Shown here one piece after another: positions 15,714 through 24,174 of a stretch of 64,000 nt of DNA. The notes below the pieces were generated by a model. The model made no database searches. It saw only the letters and a list, made by a program, of their open reading frames with translations, and was not told the DNA's origin. Each line of letters starts with the position of its first letter. Position 1 is the first letter of the stretch. The DNA is taken from the NCBI RefSeq assembly GCF_006716695.1, contig NZ_VFPN01000001.1, positions 1,240,001-1,304,000 of the forward strand, given 5' to 3'. This DNA comes from Klugiella xanthotipulae. GTDB taxonomy: Bacteria > Actinomycetota > Actinomycetes > Actinomycetales > Microbacteriaceae. The position numbers and the translations under genes were made by a program.

Positions 15714-17845
15714 CCGCCCCCACCCTCGCCCCGGGCCGCCGCAACAGCGTCCTCGCACCGACCGCCATCCGGGCGGTGCTTCTCGACGCGCTCCGCAAGT
15801 TCAACCCCCGCTACCTGTGGCACAACCCGGTGCTCCTCCTGACGGAGGTGGGGGCGGCGCTGACGACCTGCATCGCCATCCTGGAGCCGTTTGTTGGTGG
15901 CGCGATGCCCTCGGGCGGGTCCGTCATGCCGCCAGGCTTCACCTGGGCGCTCGCGATCGGTTTCTGGGTGTGCCTGTTTACCGCGACGCTTGCGGAATCA
16001 ATCGCCGAAGGCCGCGGGCGCTCGCAGACCGAATCGCTGCGTCACGCCCGGAACAGCACGATGGCGCGCCGGATCTGCGACTACGACTACGCGAAGAATC
16101 GTGCCGCGCGGGGAGCCGTGGTTGAAGAGGTTGACTCCCACGAGCTGGTGGCGGGTGACGTGGTGATTGTCGAGCCCGGCGAGGCGATTCCGGCAGACGG
16201 CGAGGTGCTGTGGGGCGCGGCCGAGGTTGACGAGTCCGAGTTCACCGGGCACGCCGGTGCCGTGATCCGCGAGGCCGGCGGCGACCGCACGGCAGTCACC
16301 GGCGGCACCCGCGATCTGTCTGATCGCCTCATCATCCGAATCACCGCCTCCTACGAGGCGAGCGCCTTTGAGCGCACGATCCGCCTCGCCAGCAAGTCAC
16401 GCCGCAAGAAAGCGCCCATCGAGGTCGCGTTCAGCGCGCTCCTCACCTCGTTCTCGCTGTCCTTCGTGATCGTCGCGCTGACGCTGAACTCTGTGGTGTC
16501 GCCCGTCGCTCCGCCGGTCTCGATCCCCGTGCTCGTGGCCCTCGTGGTGTGCCTGATCCCGACAGAGATTGCGGCGCTGATGTCGGTGACGGGAATCGCC
16601 GGGATGTCCCAACTCCTGCGCCGGGGAGTGCTCGTGACCTCGGCGAAAGCACTTGAGACGGCGGGGGACATCACCACCGTGCTGCTCGATAAGACCGGAA
16701 CTGTGACCAGGGGAAACCGCAGCGCGATTGCGTTTCTGCCGCTTGCGGGAGAGGAACCTGACGAGTTCATACGGCTTGCGGCGCTGGCCTCCGTCGCGGA
16801 TCCAACCCCCGAGGGTGCCTCAATTGTTCGGCTTGCCGCCGAATCGGGTGTTGAGCCGAGCGCGGCAGACACCGCTGGCGGTCACCCGGTGCTGTTCAGC
16901 GCGGTGTCGCGCATCTCGGGAATCGACCTCCCGAACGGGATGAAGGTTCGCAAAGGTGCGGTCACGGCGGCCGTCACCTGGCTGAAAAAACAGGGCACAC
17001 AACCGCAACGCCAGGTTATCGAGGAATTGCAGGCGACCGCCCGTGAGATCGCCCGCACGGGCGGCACCCCGCTCGTGGTTGTGATGAAACCCTCCCCCGG
17101 CCCGGGGCACGCCCTCGGCGTCATCCACCTTCAGGATGTTGTCAAAGACACCGTTCCGAAGCGAATCAGCGTGTTGCGGGCACTCGGAATTCGCACCGTT
17201 ATGGTTACGGGTGACCACGAGCTGACCGCGCAGGCGATCAGCGAGGAGGCCGGTATCGACGAGTATGTCGGCAACTCCACGCCCGAAGATAAACTCGCCC
17301 TGATCGTGCGTGAGCAGGAGCAGGGACACCTCGTTGCTATGAGCGGTGACGGCTTCAACGATGTTCCTGCGCTCGCCCAAGCCGACATCGGCATTGCGAT
17401 GAACACCGCAACCTCGGCGGCCAAAGAGTCGGCCAACATGATTATTCTGGATGACGACCCCGCGCATCTTGTGGACATCATCGAGGTGGGGAGGCGCCAG
17501 ATGGCGACGCGCGGTGCGCTCATGATGTTTAACCTGGCGAACGACGTCGTGCGGTATTTCACCCTCTTCCCGGCGCTGTTTGTCGGCGTATTCCCCGGGC
17601 TCGCCGCGCTCAACGTCTTGCAGCTGCACTCACCCGCGTCGGCGATTCTCTCAACCGTGATCTTCAGCAGTCTGGTCATGGGCATCCTGATCCCGCTGGC
17701 CCTCATCGGCGTCCCCTACCGCAGCACGGAGCTCAAACCGATGTTCAGCCGAAACCTCGTTATTAACGGACTCAGCGGCTTGCTCGTCCCGATCATTGGC
17801 ATCAAGCTCATCGACCTGGTCGTCAGCCTGATGCCGGGATACTGA
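15710..17845 (+). CDS. kdpB: Potassium-transporting P-type ATPase KdpB
   Basis: The 711-aa catalytic subunit that hydrolyses ATP to drive K+ uptake. The phosphorylation site is Asp327 in LLDKTGTVTRG. Also visible are the actuator motif SEFTGHAGAVIRE (Kdp-type, in place of TGES), the nucleotide-binding KGA region (VRKGAV), MVTGDHELTA and the hinge SGDGFNDVPALAQADIG. Hydrophobic helices flank these cytoplasmic parts. The length is a little above the about 680 aa of the E. coli protein. It overlaps kdpA by 4 nt; kdpC follows after 10 nt. Confidence 0.97.
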   Translation: MTAPTLAPGRRNSVLAPTAIRAVLLDALRKFNPRYLWHNPVLLLTEVGAALTTCIAILEPFVGGAMPSGGSVMPPGFTWALAIGFWVCLFTATLAESIAEGRGRSQTESLRHARNSTMARRICDYDYAKNRAARGAVVEEVDSHELVAGDVVIVEPGEAIPADGEVLWGAAEVDESEFTGHAGAVIREAGGDRTAVTGGTRDLSDRLIIRITASYEASAFERTIRLASKSRRKKAPIEVAFSALLTSFSLSFVIVALTLNSVVSPVAPPVSIPVLVALVVCLIPTEIAALMSVTGIAGMSQLLRRGVLVTSAKALETAGDITTVLLDKTGTVTRGNRSAIAFLPLAGEEPDEFIRLAALASVADPTPEGASIVRLAAESGVEPSAADTAGGHPVLFSAVSRISGIDLPNGMKVRKGAVTAAVTWLKKQGTQPQRQVIEELQATAREIARTGGTPLVVVMKPSPGPGHALGVIHLQDVVKDTVPKRISVLRALGIRTVMVTGDHELTAQAISEEAGIDEYVGNSTPEDKLALIVREQEQGHLVAMSGDGFNDVPALAQADIGIAMNTATSAAKESANMIILDDDPAHLVDIIEVGRRQMATRGALMMFNLANDVVRYFTLFPALFVGVFPGLAALNVLQLHSPASAILSTVIFSSLVMGILIPLALIGVPYRSTELKPMFSRNLVINGLSGLLVPIIGIKLIDLVVSLMPGY

Positions 17846-17855
17846 GGAGTCCGCC

Positions 17856-18467
17856 ATGACCCGTCCCATTACTCGCAGACTCGCACCCCTCTGGATCAGC
17901 CTCCGCCTCATGTTGATCCTCACCGTGTTGCTGGGGGTCGCCTACCCGCTGCTCGTCACCGGCATTGGCCAGGCGGTGTTCCCCGGCCAGGCGAACGGCT
18001 CACTCGTGCACACGAATGAGGGGAGGGTCGCGGGGTCGGCGTTGATCGGGCAGCGCTTCGACGCGGCCGACGGCTCCCCCCTGACGCAGTACTTTCAGCC
18101 CCGACCCTCTGTGGCCGGGGACGGATACGACCCGACGGCGTCTGCCGGATCAAACCTCGGCCCGGAAAGTCCGGAGTTGTTTGCCCAGATCCGGGAGCGC
18201 ACAGCGCAGATCGCCGCGTTCAACGGGGTCACAGAATCGGAGGTTCCCGTTGACGCGGTTACCGCATCGGGGTCCGGTCTCGACCCGCACATCAGCGTCG
18301 AGTATGCGCGCATCCAGGTACGGCGCGTGGCGGAGGCGCGAGGCCTGTCGGTAGAGAGAGTTGCCGCGATGCTCGAACGGTCCACTACGGGGCGGGATGC
18401 CGGGTTCCTCGGCGAACCCCGGGTCAACGTGGTTGAACTGAACCTCGCGCTTGACGGGCTCGGGTGA
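17856..18467 (+). CDS. kdpC: Potassium-transporting ATPase subunit KdpC
   Basis: A 203-aa subunit with one N-terminal membrane helix (about 14-40) and an outer domain. Family landmarks are NGSLV, GSALIGQRFDAADGSPLTQYFQPRPS in parts (GSALIGQ, YFQPRPS), SGSNLGP-like AGSNLGPESPEL, PVDAVTASGSGLDPHIS (in parts: ASGSGLDPHIS) and ALDGLG at the end. It promotes assembly and ATP affinity of KdpB. AGGAG lies 8-12 nt ahead of the ATG. It ends the operon: no kdpD or kdpE follows, since the next gene is a leftward photolyase. Confidence 0.96.
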   Translation: MTRPITRRLAPLWISLRLMLILTVLLGVAYPLLVTGIGQAVFPGQANGSLVHTNEGRVAGSALIGQRFDAADGSPLTQYFQPRPSVAGDGYDPTASAGSNLGPESPELFAQIRERTAQIAAFNGVTESEVPVDAVTASGSGLDPHISVEYARIQVRRVAEARGLSVERVAAMLERSTTGRDAGFLGEPRVNVVELNLALDGLG

Positions 18468-18557
18468 GCGACCACAACCCTGGACCGTCCGACCCACAGC
18501 GGCGCATCATCCTGAGTCCTGGCAAACCGCTACGCGACAGCACCACCTGTCTCTTTC

Positions 18558-20126
18558 TTATCGAACCCGTGGGTGGTTCCCGGTCTCGCCGGGCATATCC
18601 TCGGATACCCCCGCTGCCGCCCGCATCGCCTGGTACGCGGCCAGCGCGTTCGCCCTCGTCGTGCGCAGGTCAACGAGGGCAGCCGGATACTCGGCGGTGC
18701 CATATTCGGGCACCCAGCGCCGCACGTACTCGCCCCGCGGGTCGAACTTTGTGGCCTGTAGCTCGGGGTTGAACACGCGAAAATATGGTGCGGCATCCAC
18801 CCCGCTGCCGGCCACCCACTGCCAGTTGCCCGGGTTGCTGGCTTCGTCGGCATCCACGAGGGTATCCCAGAACCAGGTCTCGCCCACCCGCCAGTCGATC
18901 AGCAGGTTCTTCACCAAGAAACTGGCAACGACCATCCGCACCCGGTTGTGCATGGTTCCGGTGTGCCAGAGTTCCCGCATTCCCGCATCCACCAGGGGGA
19001 TGCCGGTGCGCCCCTCGCGCCACGCGGCCAACTCGGCGGGGTGCGGCTCGCCCCAGGGAAAGCCATCAAACTCGGGGCGAACGTTGCGCTCACGCAGCGT
19101 GGGCAGCGAGAAGAGGATGCTCGCGTGAAACTCGCGCCAGCCCACCTCGCTCAGGAAGGTGGCGGTGTTGTGGGCGCTCTGCCCGTCAAGCCCCGCGCGA
19201 CGGGCCGAGCGGACGGCCTCCCACACGGTAAAGGGGCTGATCTCACCGAAACGGAGGTGTGGACTCAGCATCGAGGCTCCCCCTGCGGCCGGCTCATCCC
19301 TGCGGTGGTAGGCGGCGAGGCCGTCACCCATAAAGGCGGCGAGGCGCTCGTGGGCTCCCCGCTCGCCGGGAGTCCAGGTCTCGCGCAGGCCACCGCTCCA
19401 ATCGGGGTCGGTGGGGAGCAGAGCCCAGTCGTTGAGGGCATCACCGGGGGCGGAGGCTGCACGGATGCTTGTCGGACCCGGGAGTGGCTCCCGCGGCTCC
19501 GGCCGGGCGAGGCACGCCCGCCAATAGGGTGTAAACACGCGGAAAGGGGTCCCGCCGCCGGTCTGAACGGTCCACGGCTCGTTGAGCAGATTTGCGTGAA
19601 AGCTCTCGGCCCGGAGCCCGGCCGCCGTGAGCTGTTTCTTGATCGTACTGTCGGCGTTGCGCGCGTTGGTGTAGCGGCGGTTCCAGAACACGGCCGAGGC
19701 GTTTACCTCGTCGGCCAGTGCCGGTATGACCTCCACCGCGGTTCCCCGGCGTAGCACCAACTCGCCGCCCACCGCACGCAGGTCGGAGGCGAGGGCGGCC
19801 AGCGAGTGGTGCAGCCACCAGCGCGCGGCCGCGCCCAGGGGGCGGGGAGCCGCTGAGTCGTGCAGCTCGGCGTGATCGTGCGGTGCGACGGCCTCTTCGA
19901 GCACGTACACGACGAGTGTTGAACCGCTCGACCCCGCCGCCTCAACCCCGGCGCGGAGCGCCGGGTTGTCGGCGAGACGAAGGTCGTTGCGCAGCCAGAC
20001 GATGCTGACCGGAGCATCCGTTCCCGGGGGTGTGCGCGGGGATACTGCCCTCGCAGGATGACCTGTGTCGGTGGGGAGGGTCGCGCTCGCAGCGGGTGCG
20101 ACGGCCGTAGTGGTGCGATTGGACAT
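18558..20126 (-). CDS. phr: Deoxyribodipyrimidine photolyase (class I cryptochrome/photolyase family)
   Basis: A 522-aa flavoprotein that uses blue light to split UV-made pyrimidine dimers. The N-terminal alpha/beta domain starts at VSIVWLRNDLRLADNPALRAG (in parts: VWLRNDLRLADNPAL). The FAD domain shows SMLSPHLRFGEISP, WREFHASILF, TGIPLVDAGMREL, HTGTMHNRVRMVVASFLVK (in parts: MHNRVRMVVASFL) and NPGNWQWVAGSGVDAAPYFR (in parts: NWQWVAGSG). I start it at ATG 20126 (MSNRTTTAVAP); the first 40 residues are Ala/Thr/Pro-rich and poorly conserved. A GATACTG-N11-CAGTATC repeat (20136-20160) just upstream could be an operator or terminator. Confidence 0.94.
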   Translation of the reverse strand: MSNRTTTAVAPAASATLPTDTGHPARAVSPRTPPGTDAPVSIVWLRNDLRLADNPALRAGVEAAGSSGSTLVVYVLEEAVAPHDHAELHDSAAPRPLGAAARWWLHHSLAALASDLRAVGGELVLRRGTAVEVIPALADEVNASAVFWNRRYTNARNADSTIKKQLTAAGLRAESFHANLLNEPWTVQTGGGTPFRVFTPYWRACLARPEPREPLPGPTSIRAASAPGDALNDWALLPTDPDWSGGLRETWTPGERGAHERLAAFMGDGLAAYHRRDEPAAGGASMLSPHLRFGEISPFTVWEAVRSARRAGLDGQSAHNTATFLSEVGWREFHASILFSLPTLRERNVRPEFDGFPWGEPHPAELAAWREGRTGIPLVDAGMRELWHTGTMHNRVRMVVASFLVKNLLIDWRVGETWFWDTLVDADEASNPGNWQWVAGSGVDAAPYFRVFNPELQATKFDPRGEYVRRWVPEYGTAEYPAALVDLRTTRANALAAYQAMRAAAGVSEDMPGETGNHPRVR

Positions 20127-20212
20127 ACCGCTAAAGATACTGCCGGGCAGCGACAGTATCGACCACCGCTCTCCTTGCTGCCCGGAGTCCTGCGGAAAAC
20201 ATCGCGCGGTGC

Positions 20213-21115
20213 CTAGCCGTTTTCCTCCCCGTGGATTCGTCGTGCGGGTTGCGGGCTTTGATGCGCCCACTCTCCCCCGGCCCGCCCGCCGAATGGCCGA
20301 CCGTGATCGGCGTATTCTTCCCGGAAAAATGCCAGCTTCCACTCGCCGATCTGTAGGCGGGCACCGGTTCTGAGCGCGACTCCCCCCTGGGCCCACTCCG
20401 CCGTCGTGTGTGCCGGGTCAATGCCCAATCCCATCGGGGCAAGCGGGAAGAGCGCATACTCATCCTCTTCTGTGTGCCTGATTTCGGCGTGGAACGGGTG
20501 CGAGCCCGCCAGGACAAGGTCCGCAAGCGGGGAGGAGCCGAGTGAGGTGACCTCCTGTGTGAGGTCAAAGGTGCGCGGAGGCCTGCCATCCCAGCGCGCA
20601 GAATCCACCACAAAAATCAACCGCGGACGGCCTGCTCCGTAGGCGTAGTTTGTGGTGGTGACACGTCTTCTCCTGCGCTTCAGGAAGGTGGGCAGGATGG
20701 GGCTGAGCGTTGGCGGGGGCAGAAGCGGTGACGGCCGTGCGGTGCCGTGTTCTGAGAGGCGCTGGCCGAGCAGGGCGGCAAAGGTGGAGGCTGAGCCAAT
20801 TTCGATGTGTCGGCTTCGTGTCAGTAACCGTTGCACGAGCGGATTTTTCAGGCTGCCCGCTCGAACGATAAGCCCCTGCGGGCCATGAATGGCAAAGGTT
20901 GTGCCGTGTGTGGCAAGAACCTCGGCGAGGGCACGGAACAGTGCCGGGTCGCTGGCCCCACTGTCGAGAAAAATCTCCGGCTCGGAGCAGTGCAGAACGA
21001 TATCGGCCCCCGCCGCCTCGATTCTCCCCGTAATCTGCCGACTCTCCCCGCTCGGGGATGCAGGAATGTGGACCTCGAAGTGAAGATCAATATCAAACCG
21101 CGCTGAGGTGGTCAT
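20213..21115 (-). CDS. FHA-domain protein of unknown role
   Basis: A 300-aa protein with an FHA-like fold in its C-terminal part (about 180-270): TSLGSSPLADLVLAGSHPFHAEIR and the following LRTGARLQIGEWKLAF (in parts). The canonical Gly-Arg of FHA domains is replaced by Gly-Ser, and the STNG turn is not obvious, so phosphothreonine binding may be altered. The N-terminal part (about 1-115) is a mixed domain I do not recognise, joined by a Pro-rich linker (125-140) and a basic KRRRRR patch. A small gene ends 5 nt upstream, so the two are cotranscribed. It is a third FHA protein in this window, apart from the pknB operon. Confidence 0.7.
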   Translation of the reverse strand: MTTSARFDIDLHFEVHIPASPSGESRQITGRIEAAGADIVLHCSEPEIFLDSGASDPALFRALAEVLATHGTTFAIHGPQGLIVRAGSLKNPLVQRLLTRSRHIEIGSASTFAALLGQRLSEHGTARPSPLLPPPTLSPILPTFLKRRRRRVTTTNYAYGAGRPRLIFVVDSARWDGRPPRTFDLTQEVTSLGSSPLADLVLAGSHPFHAEIRHTEEDEYALFPLAPMGLGIDPAHTTAEWAQGGVALRTGARLQIGEWKLAFFREEYADHGRPFGGRAGGEWAHQSPQPARRIHGEENG

Positions 21116-21120
21116 GACGC

Positions 21121-21366
21121 TTATTCCCGAACATGATCATCGTTTGTTGTAATCTTCACCGAGCCGTTAAATTTCCAGACGGCTCGCGGTGCATCCGGGC
21201 CGATATCACGGGGAACCTCGACGGTCATATCCTCAAAAGAATAGTTGACCATTGCGTGTCGGCCGGTTAGATAGGACCACATTTCTTGGCCGAGATCTGC
21301 CCAATCGCGAATACTGTGTGTTTCTTCTGACGGTTCAACCTGGCTATTTTTTTCGTGCTCAGACAT
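21121..21366 (-). CDS. Hypothetical protein, 81 aa, cotranscribed with the FHA protein
   Basis: An 81-aa acidic protein starting MSEHEKNSQVEPSEETHS, with a short N-terminal disordered part and then a compact domain ending VWKFNGSVKITTNDDHVRE. The ATG at 21366 is supported by AAAGGAG 9 nt upstream; the frame extends further up but without a site. It lies 5 nt ahead of the FHA gene. I recognise no family. The central motif HAMVNYSFEDMTVEVPRD suggests a beta-rich fold, and the pairing suggests it acts with the FHA protein; both are inference. Confidence 0.65.
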   Translation of the reverse strand: MSEHEKNSQVEPSEETHSIRDWADLGQEMWSYLTGRHAMVNYSFEDMTVEVPRDIGPDAPRAVWKFNGSVKITTNDDHVRE

Positions 21367-21453
21367 GATTCGCTCCTTTAATCGTGGGCGACTCAAAAGA
21401 CCACCGAATTTACTGGAATAGTGAGCCGATCTGGTCATTTTCCATAACCTTAT

Positions 21454-21480
21454 ACCGGCTTTACGGAGAGGTAAAGCGGT
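21454..21480. terminator. Imperfect hairpin between DUF2867-like gene and the 81-aa gene
   Basis: ACCGGCTTTAC (21454-21464) pairs with GTAAAGCGGT (21471-21480) with one bulged G. It lies about 105 nt past the stop of the leftward gene at 21585. No U run follows, so the function is uncertain. Confidence 0.35.
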
Positions 21481-21584
21481 TTCTCAATCTCACGAAAAAG
21501 CACATGATCTGTATAAACGTTAACGCACTGAGGACACCGGCGGTGGGGCCGACGAGTGTGATCCGGATGCGCGGGGGGTCGGCG

Positions 21585-22055
21585 CTAGCGGGCTCTGGCC
21601 CGCCGATGCAGCGTGCGCGATGCCCGCCGCAGCATCGACTGCACCACGACGGGGTGCACCAGCTTCACGGGCGCAAAGTACAGGCGGCCGCGCCAGCCGT
21701 GCAGTCGCACCGTTGTGGTCACCCGCACGAGCCGTCGCCGCGGATCAACCCCCACGGCGCAGCAGAAGAAGAGGTGGGTATCGGGAGCCACGATCACAGC
21801 CTCCTCCCCCTCCACCCGGGCGACGGTAAACGTGTCTGGTGAGCCGCGGGGCACCCCTATTAAGGGGACGAGTGCCTCGCGCAGGATGAAGGCAGCGCGG
21901 ACCCAGCGGGGCGCACCCTCGGGGCTGAAAATGGCATCCGCCCACTCGGCCGGGTCAAGCGTGACCCCGGGTGGGAGGGGGCGCACGATGACATCGGCGA
22001 AGTGGGGGCGGGGGATCTCGTCGAAGGCGAGGGAATCGAAGCGGGGTTCGGACAT
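21585..22055 (-). CDS. DUF2867-like protein
   Basis: A 156-aa protein starting MSEPRFDSLAFDEIPRPHFA. The pattern AFxLRExLVxLxG near residues 55-68 (AAFILREALVPLIGVP), followed by a TFTVARVEGEEAVIVAPDTHLFF strand pair (in parts) and RLVRVTTTVRLHGWRGRLYF (in parts: VTTTVRLHGWRGRLYF) ending with YFAPVKLVHPVVV, is what DUF2867-family proteins show. The C-terminus is very basic (RRASRTLHRRARAR). The ATG at 22055 has AAAGGA 9 nt ahead; the longer frame upstream looks non-coding. Its biochemical role is unknown. Confidence 0.6.
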   Translation of the reverse strand: MSEPRFDSLAFDEIPRPHFADVIVRPLPPGVTLDPAEWADAIFSPEGAPRWVRAAFILREALVPLIGVPRGSPDTFTVARVEGEEAVIVAPDTHLFFCCAVGVDPRRRLVRVTTTVRLHGWRGRLYFAPVKLVHPVVVQSMLRRASRTLHRRARAR

Positions 22056-22271
22056 CCAATATTCCTTTACAGCCGGGGATGGTCGCCACCCTACCCGGTG
22101 TGGGGACCGTGCGTGGCGCGTGGCCGGTGGGGCGTAACTCCGGGCGGCCCCTGGGAGCTCCGTGTTCATGGGGCAACATCCCAGGCGCGGTGCGGTAGCG
22201 TCGGTGGGGTTGAGATCGGTTTGTTACCCATACGTGATACACCAGCGTGAAGATATGAGGATGACGGAGTA

Positions 22272-22952
22272 ATGGGATTGAGGTCGTCGGTGCGGTCACA
22301 TCTGCGTGAGGCCTGTGCCCTCCTTATCGGGGTGGGGACGCTCGCCACCTGTGCACTTCCCGCCTACGCGGCCACCCCGGAGGACTCCTCGGCCGCGATT
22401 GCGCCGGTCAGTTTTCAATCGTTGACTGTCGGCTCCGCTGTGACCGAGGATCCCCTCGATGTGAGCTCATTCTCGGCGACGACCCTCGCCACGATTGACG
22501 CGCAGATTGCCAGCGAAACCGCCGCACAGGAGGCCGAAGCGGCGGCGGCGCGGGCCTCGGTTGCCAGCGCGGCATCCGACACCGCCGCGGCAGCCCTCCC
22601 CCCGGTGGCGGCACCCGTGAACGTGAACGGTGGCAGCCTCGTGGATATCGCCGCCACCAAGGTGGGCTCCGTCTACGTCTCCGGTGCGGCTGGCCCCGAC
22701 GCCTTCGACTGTTCGGGATTCACCTCGTGGGTTTACGCGCAGCTCGGCGTCTCCGTGCCGCGCAGCTCGGACGCCCAGCGCTACCAGGGCACCGTGGTCT
22801 CCGCGGCCGAGGCACAGCCGGGAGATATTGTGTGGACCCCCGGCCATGTGGGCATCTACATTGGTGGCAATCAGATGATTGATGCGGGAACACCCGCGAC
22901 AGGCGTCCACGTATCAACCATGTGGTTTGCGCCGGTTTTTCTGCGCTTCTAG
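22272..22952 (+). CDS. Secreted NlpC/P60-family cell wall hydrolase
   Basis: A 226-aa exported peptidase expected to cut peptide stems of peptidoglycan. It has a signal peptide (about 1-34, ending ALPAYAA), an Ala/Glu-rich helical part (about 72-105) that may form a coiled coil, and a C-terminal NlpC/P60 domain (about 121-226). Catalytic Cys147 lies in FDCSGFTSWVY and His192 in GHVGIYIG; a third polar residue is less clear. GGAG stands 5 nt ahead of the ATG. The gene is single, divergent from the DUF2867 gene and convergent with the DtxR regulator. Confidence 0.9.
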   Translation: MGLRSSVRSHLREACALLIGVGTLATCALPAYAATPEDSSAAIAPVSFQSLTVGSAVTEDPLDVSSFSATTLATIDAQIASETAAQEAEAAAARASVASAASDTAAAALPPVAAPVNVNGGSLVDIAATKVGSVYVSGAAGPDAFDCSGFTSWVYAQLGVSVPRSSDAQRYQGTVVSAAEAQPGDIVWTPGHVGIYIGGNQMIDAGTPATGVHVSTMWFAPVFLRF

Positions 22953-22973
22953 CCGCTGCGGTTCCGGTGGCGG

Positions 22974-23648
22974 TTACTTCTCGACCCAGACGGAGGCGAG
23001 GGCGACCGATCCGAGGTCTACCGCGGCATCCGCATCCCCAATAATGACGCTGCTCACGCCCGCGTAGGGGCGGTGCTCCACGACCGATACGGTCACGCCG
23101 GGGCGCAGGCCCAGGTCGGCGAAGTAGCGCAGCATCTCGGGGTTGTCGTCGGCGATGCGGCTGACGGTGAGGGTGACGCCGACCTCGGCACCGCCGAGCT
23201 GGAACGCGTTTTGGCGGCGTGGGGTTCCCGCGGCATCCGGAATGGGGTCGCCGTGCGGGTCGCGTTCGGGGTGGCCCAGTACCGCGTCAAGGCGGTTGAC
23301 GAGGGTGTCGCTCATGGCGTGCTCTAGTACCTCGGCCTCGTCGTGCACCTCATCCCAGGTGTAGCCCATCATATTGACGAGGAACGTCTCGATGAGACGG
23401 TGGCGTCGTACCATATCGACCGCGTGGCTGTGGCCCAACTCGGTGAGGGTGACACCGCCGTAGGGTTTGTGCACCACGAGTCCCTGCTCGGTGAGCTTCT
23501 TGAGGCCGTCCGAGGCGGTCGAGGTGCGTACCCCGAGCGACTCGGCGACGTACGTGACGCTGACCGTCGTGTCCTCTTCCCACTCGGTCGCAGCCCAAAT
23601 CACCTTCAGGTAGTCCTGGGTTGATGCGGTGAGAGAAGAAACAGCCAT
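22974..23648 (-). CDS. DtxR/MntR-family metal-dependent repressor
   Basis: A 224-aa repressor with an N-terminal winged helix (about 7-65), a dimerisation and metal-binding domain (about 70-140) and a C-terminal SH3-like domain (about 150-222). Metal-site residues can be aligned: His79-equivalent in HSHAVDMVRRHRL, then HDEAEVLEHAMSD at 102-114. At the place of DtxR Cys102 this protein has Glu106, a change found in manganese-type regulators, so Mn(II) rather than Fe(II) is a reasonable guess. The target genes are not next to it. It converges on the NlpC/P60 gene. Confidence 0.88.
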   Translation of the reverse strand: MAVSSLTASTQDYLKVIWAATEWEEDTTVSVTYVAESLGVRTSTASDGLKKLTEQGLVVHKPYGGVTLTELGHSHAVDMVRRHRLIETFLVNMMGYTWDEVHDEAEVLEHAMSDTLVNRLDAVLGHPERDPHGDPIPDAAGTPRRQNAFQLGGAEVGVTLTVSRIADDNPEMLRYFADLGLRPGVTVSVVEHRPYAGVSSVIIGDADAAVDLGSVALASVWVEK

Positions 23649-23751
23649 TCGCCAATTCTACGATAAACAGAAAAAATAGGGGATGACCGGTGTAAAAGAT
23701 CCTGTGACCCGGCGGTCAGAGGAGGGCGCACACAGGCCGGGTGGGTAGGGT

Positions 23752-24174
23752 ATGACAATGACGACAGCCAGCTACACGGTGCGCAAGTGGGTCAAACCCG
23801 AGGACCTTAACCAGCATGGAACCCTTTTCGGCGGCAGCCTCCTTCGCTGGATTGACGAGGAGGCCGCGATCTGTGCGATCTACCAGCTGGGCAACGACCG
23901 GATGGTGACCAAGTTCCTCTCGGAGATTAACTTCGTCAGTTCCTCGGTGCGGGGCGACCTGATTGAGATGAATTTCCGGGTCGTGGCGTTTGGTCGTACA
24001 TCCGTCACCCTCAAATGCCACGTCCGTAACGTGTTTACCGACGACGAGGTACTCACCATCAGCACGATTGTGCTCGTGGGCCTGGGCGACAACGGACTGC
24101 CCGTTGAGCACGGGTTTATCGAGGCAGCCGAGGGTAACGAGCGGATCCCGCGGCGGGCGAGTCGGCGGCTGTAA
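23752..24174 (+). CDS. Acyl-CoA thioesterase, hotdog fold (YciA/ACOT type)
   Basis: A 140-aa single hotdog-domain protein that hydrolyses acyl-CoA esters. Typical family sequence is NQHGTLFGGSLLRWIDEEAA, with the conserved Asn-Gly and the Asp of the central helix, followed by KFLSEINFVSSSVRGDLIEM (in parts: INFVSSSVRGD) and SVTLKCHVRNVFTDD. ATG at 23752 or 23758 could start it. Its stop codon abuts the stop of the convergent HAD gene with no base between them. Confidence 0.88.
   Translation: MTMTTASYTVRKWVKPEDLNQHGTLFGGSLLRWIDEEAAICAIYQLGNDRMVTKFLSEINFVSSSVRGDLIEMNFRVVAFGRTSVTLKCHVRNVFTDDEVLTISTIVLVGLGDNGLPVEHGFIEAAEGNERIPRRASRRL

Noticed and set aside
22056-22271. Possible c-di-AMP (ydaO-type) riboswitch before the NlpC/P60 gene
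   Set aside because: Such riboswitches precede many actinobacterial NlpC/P60 genes, but I could not find the conserved core elements in this leader.
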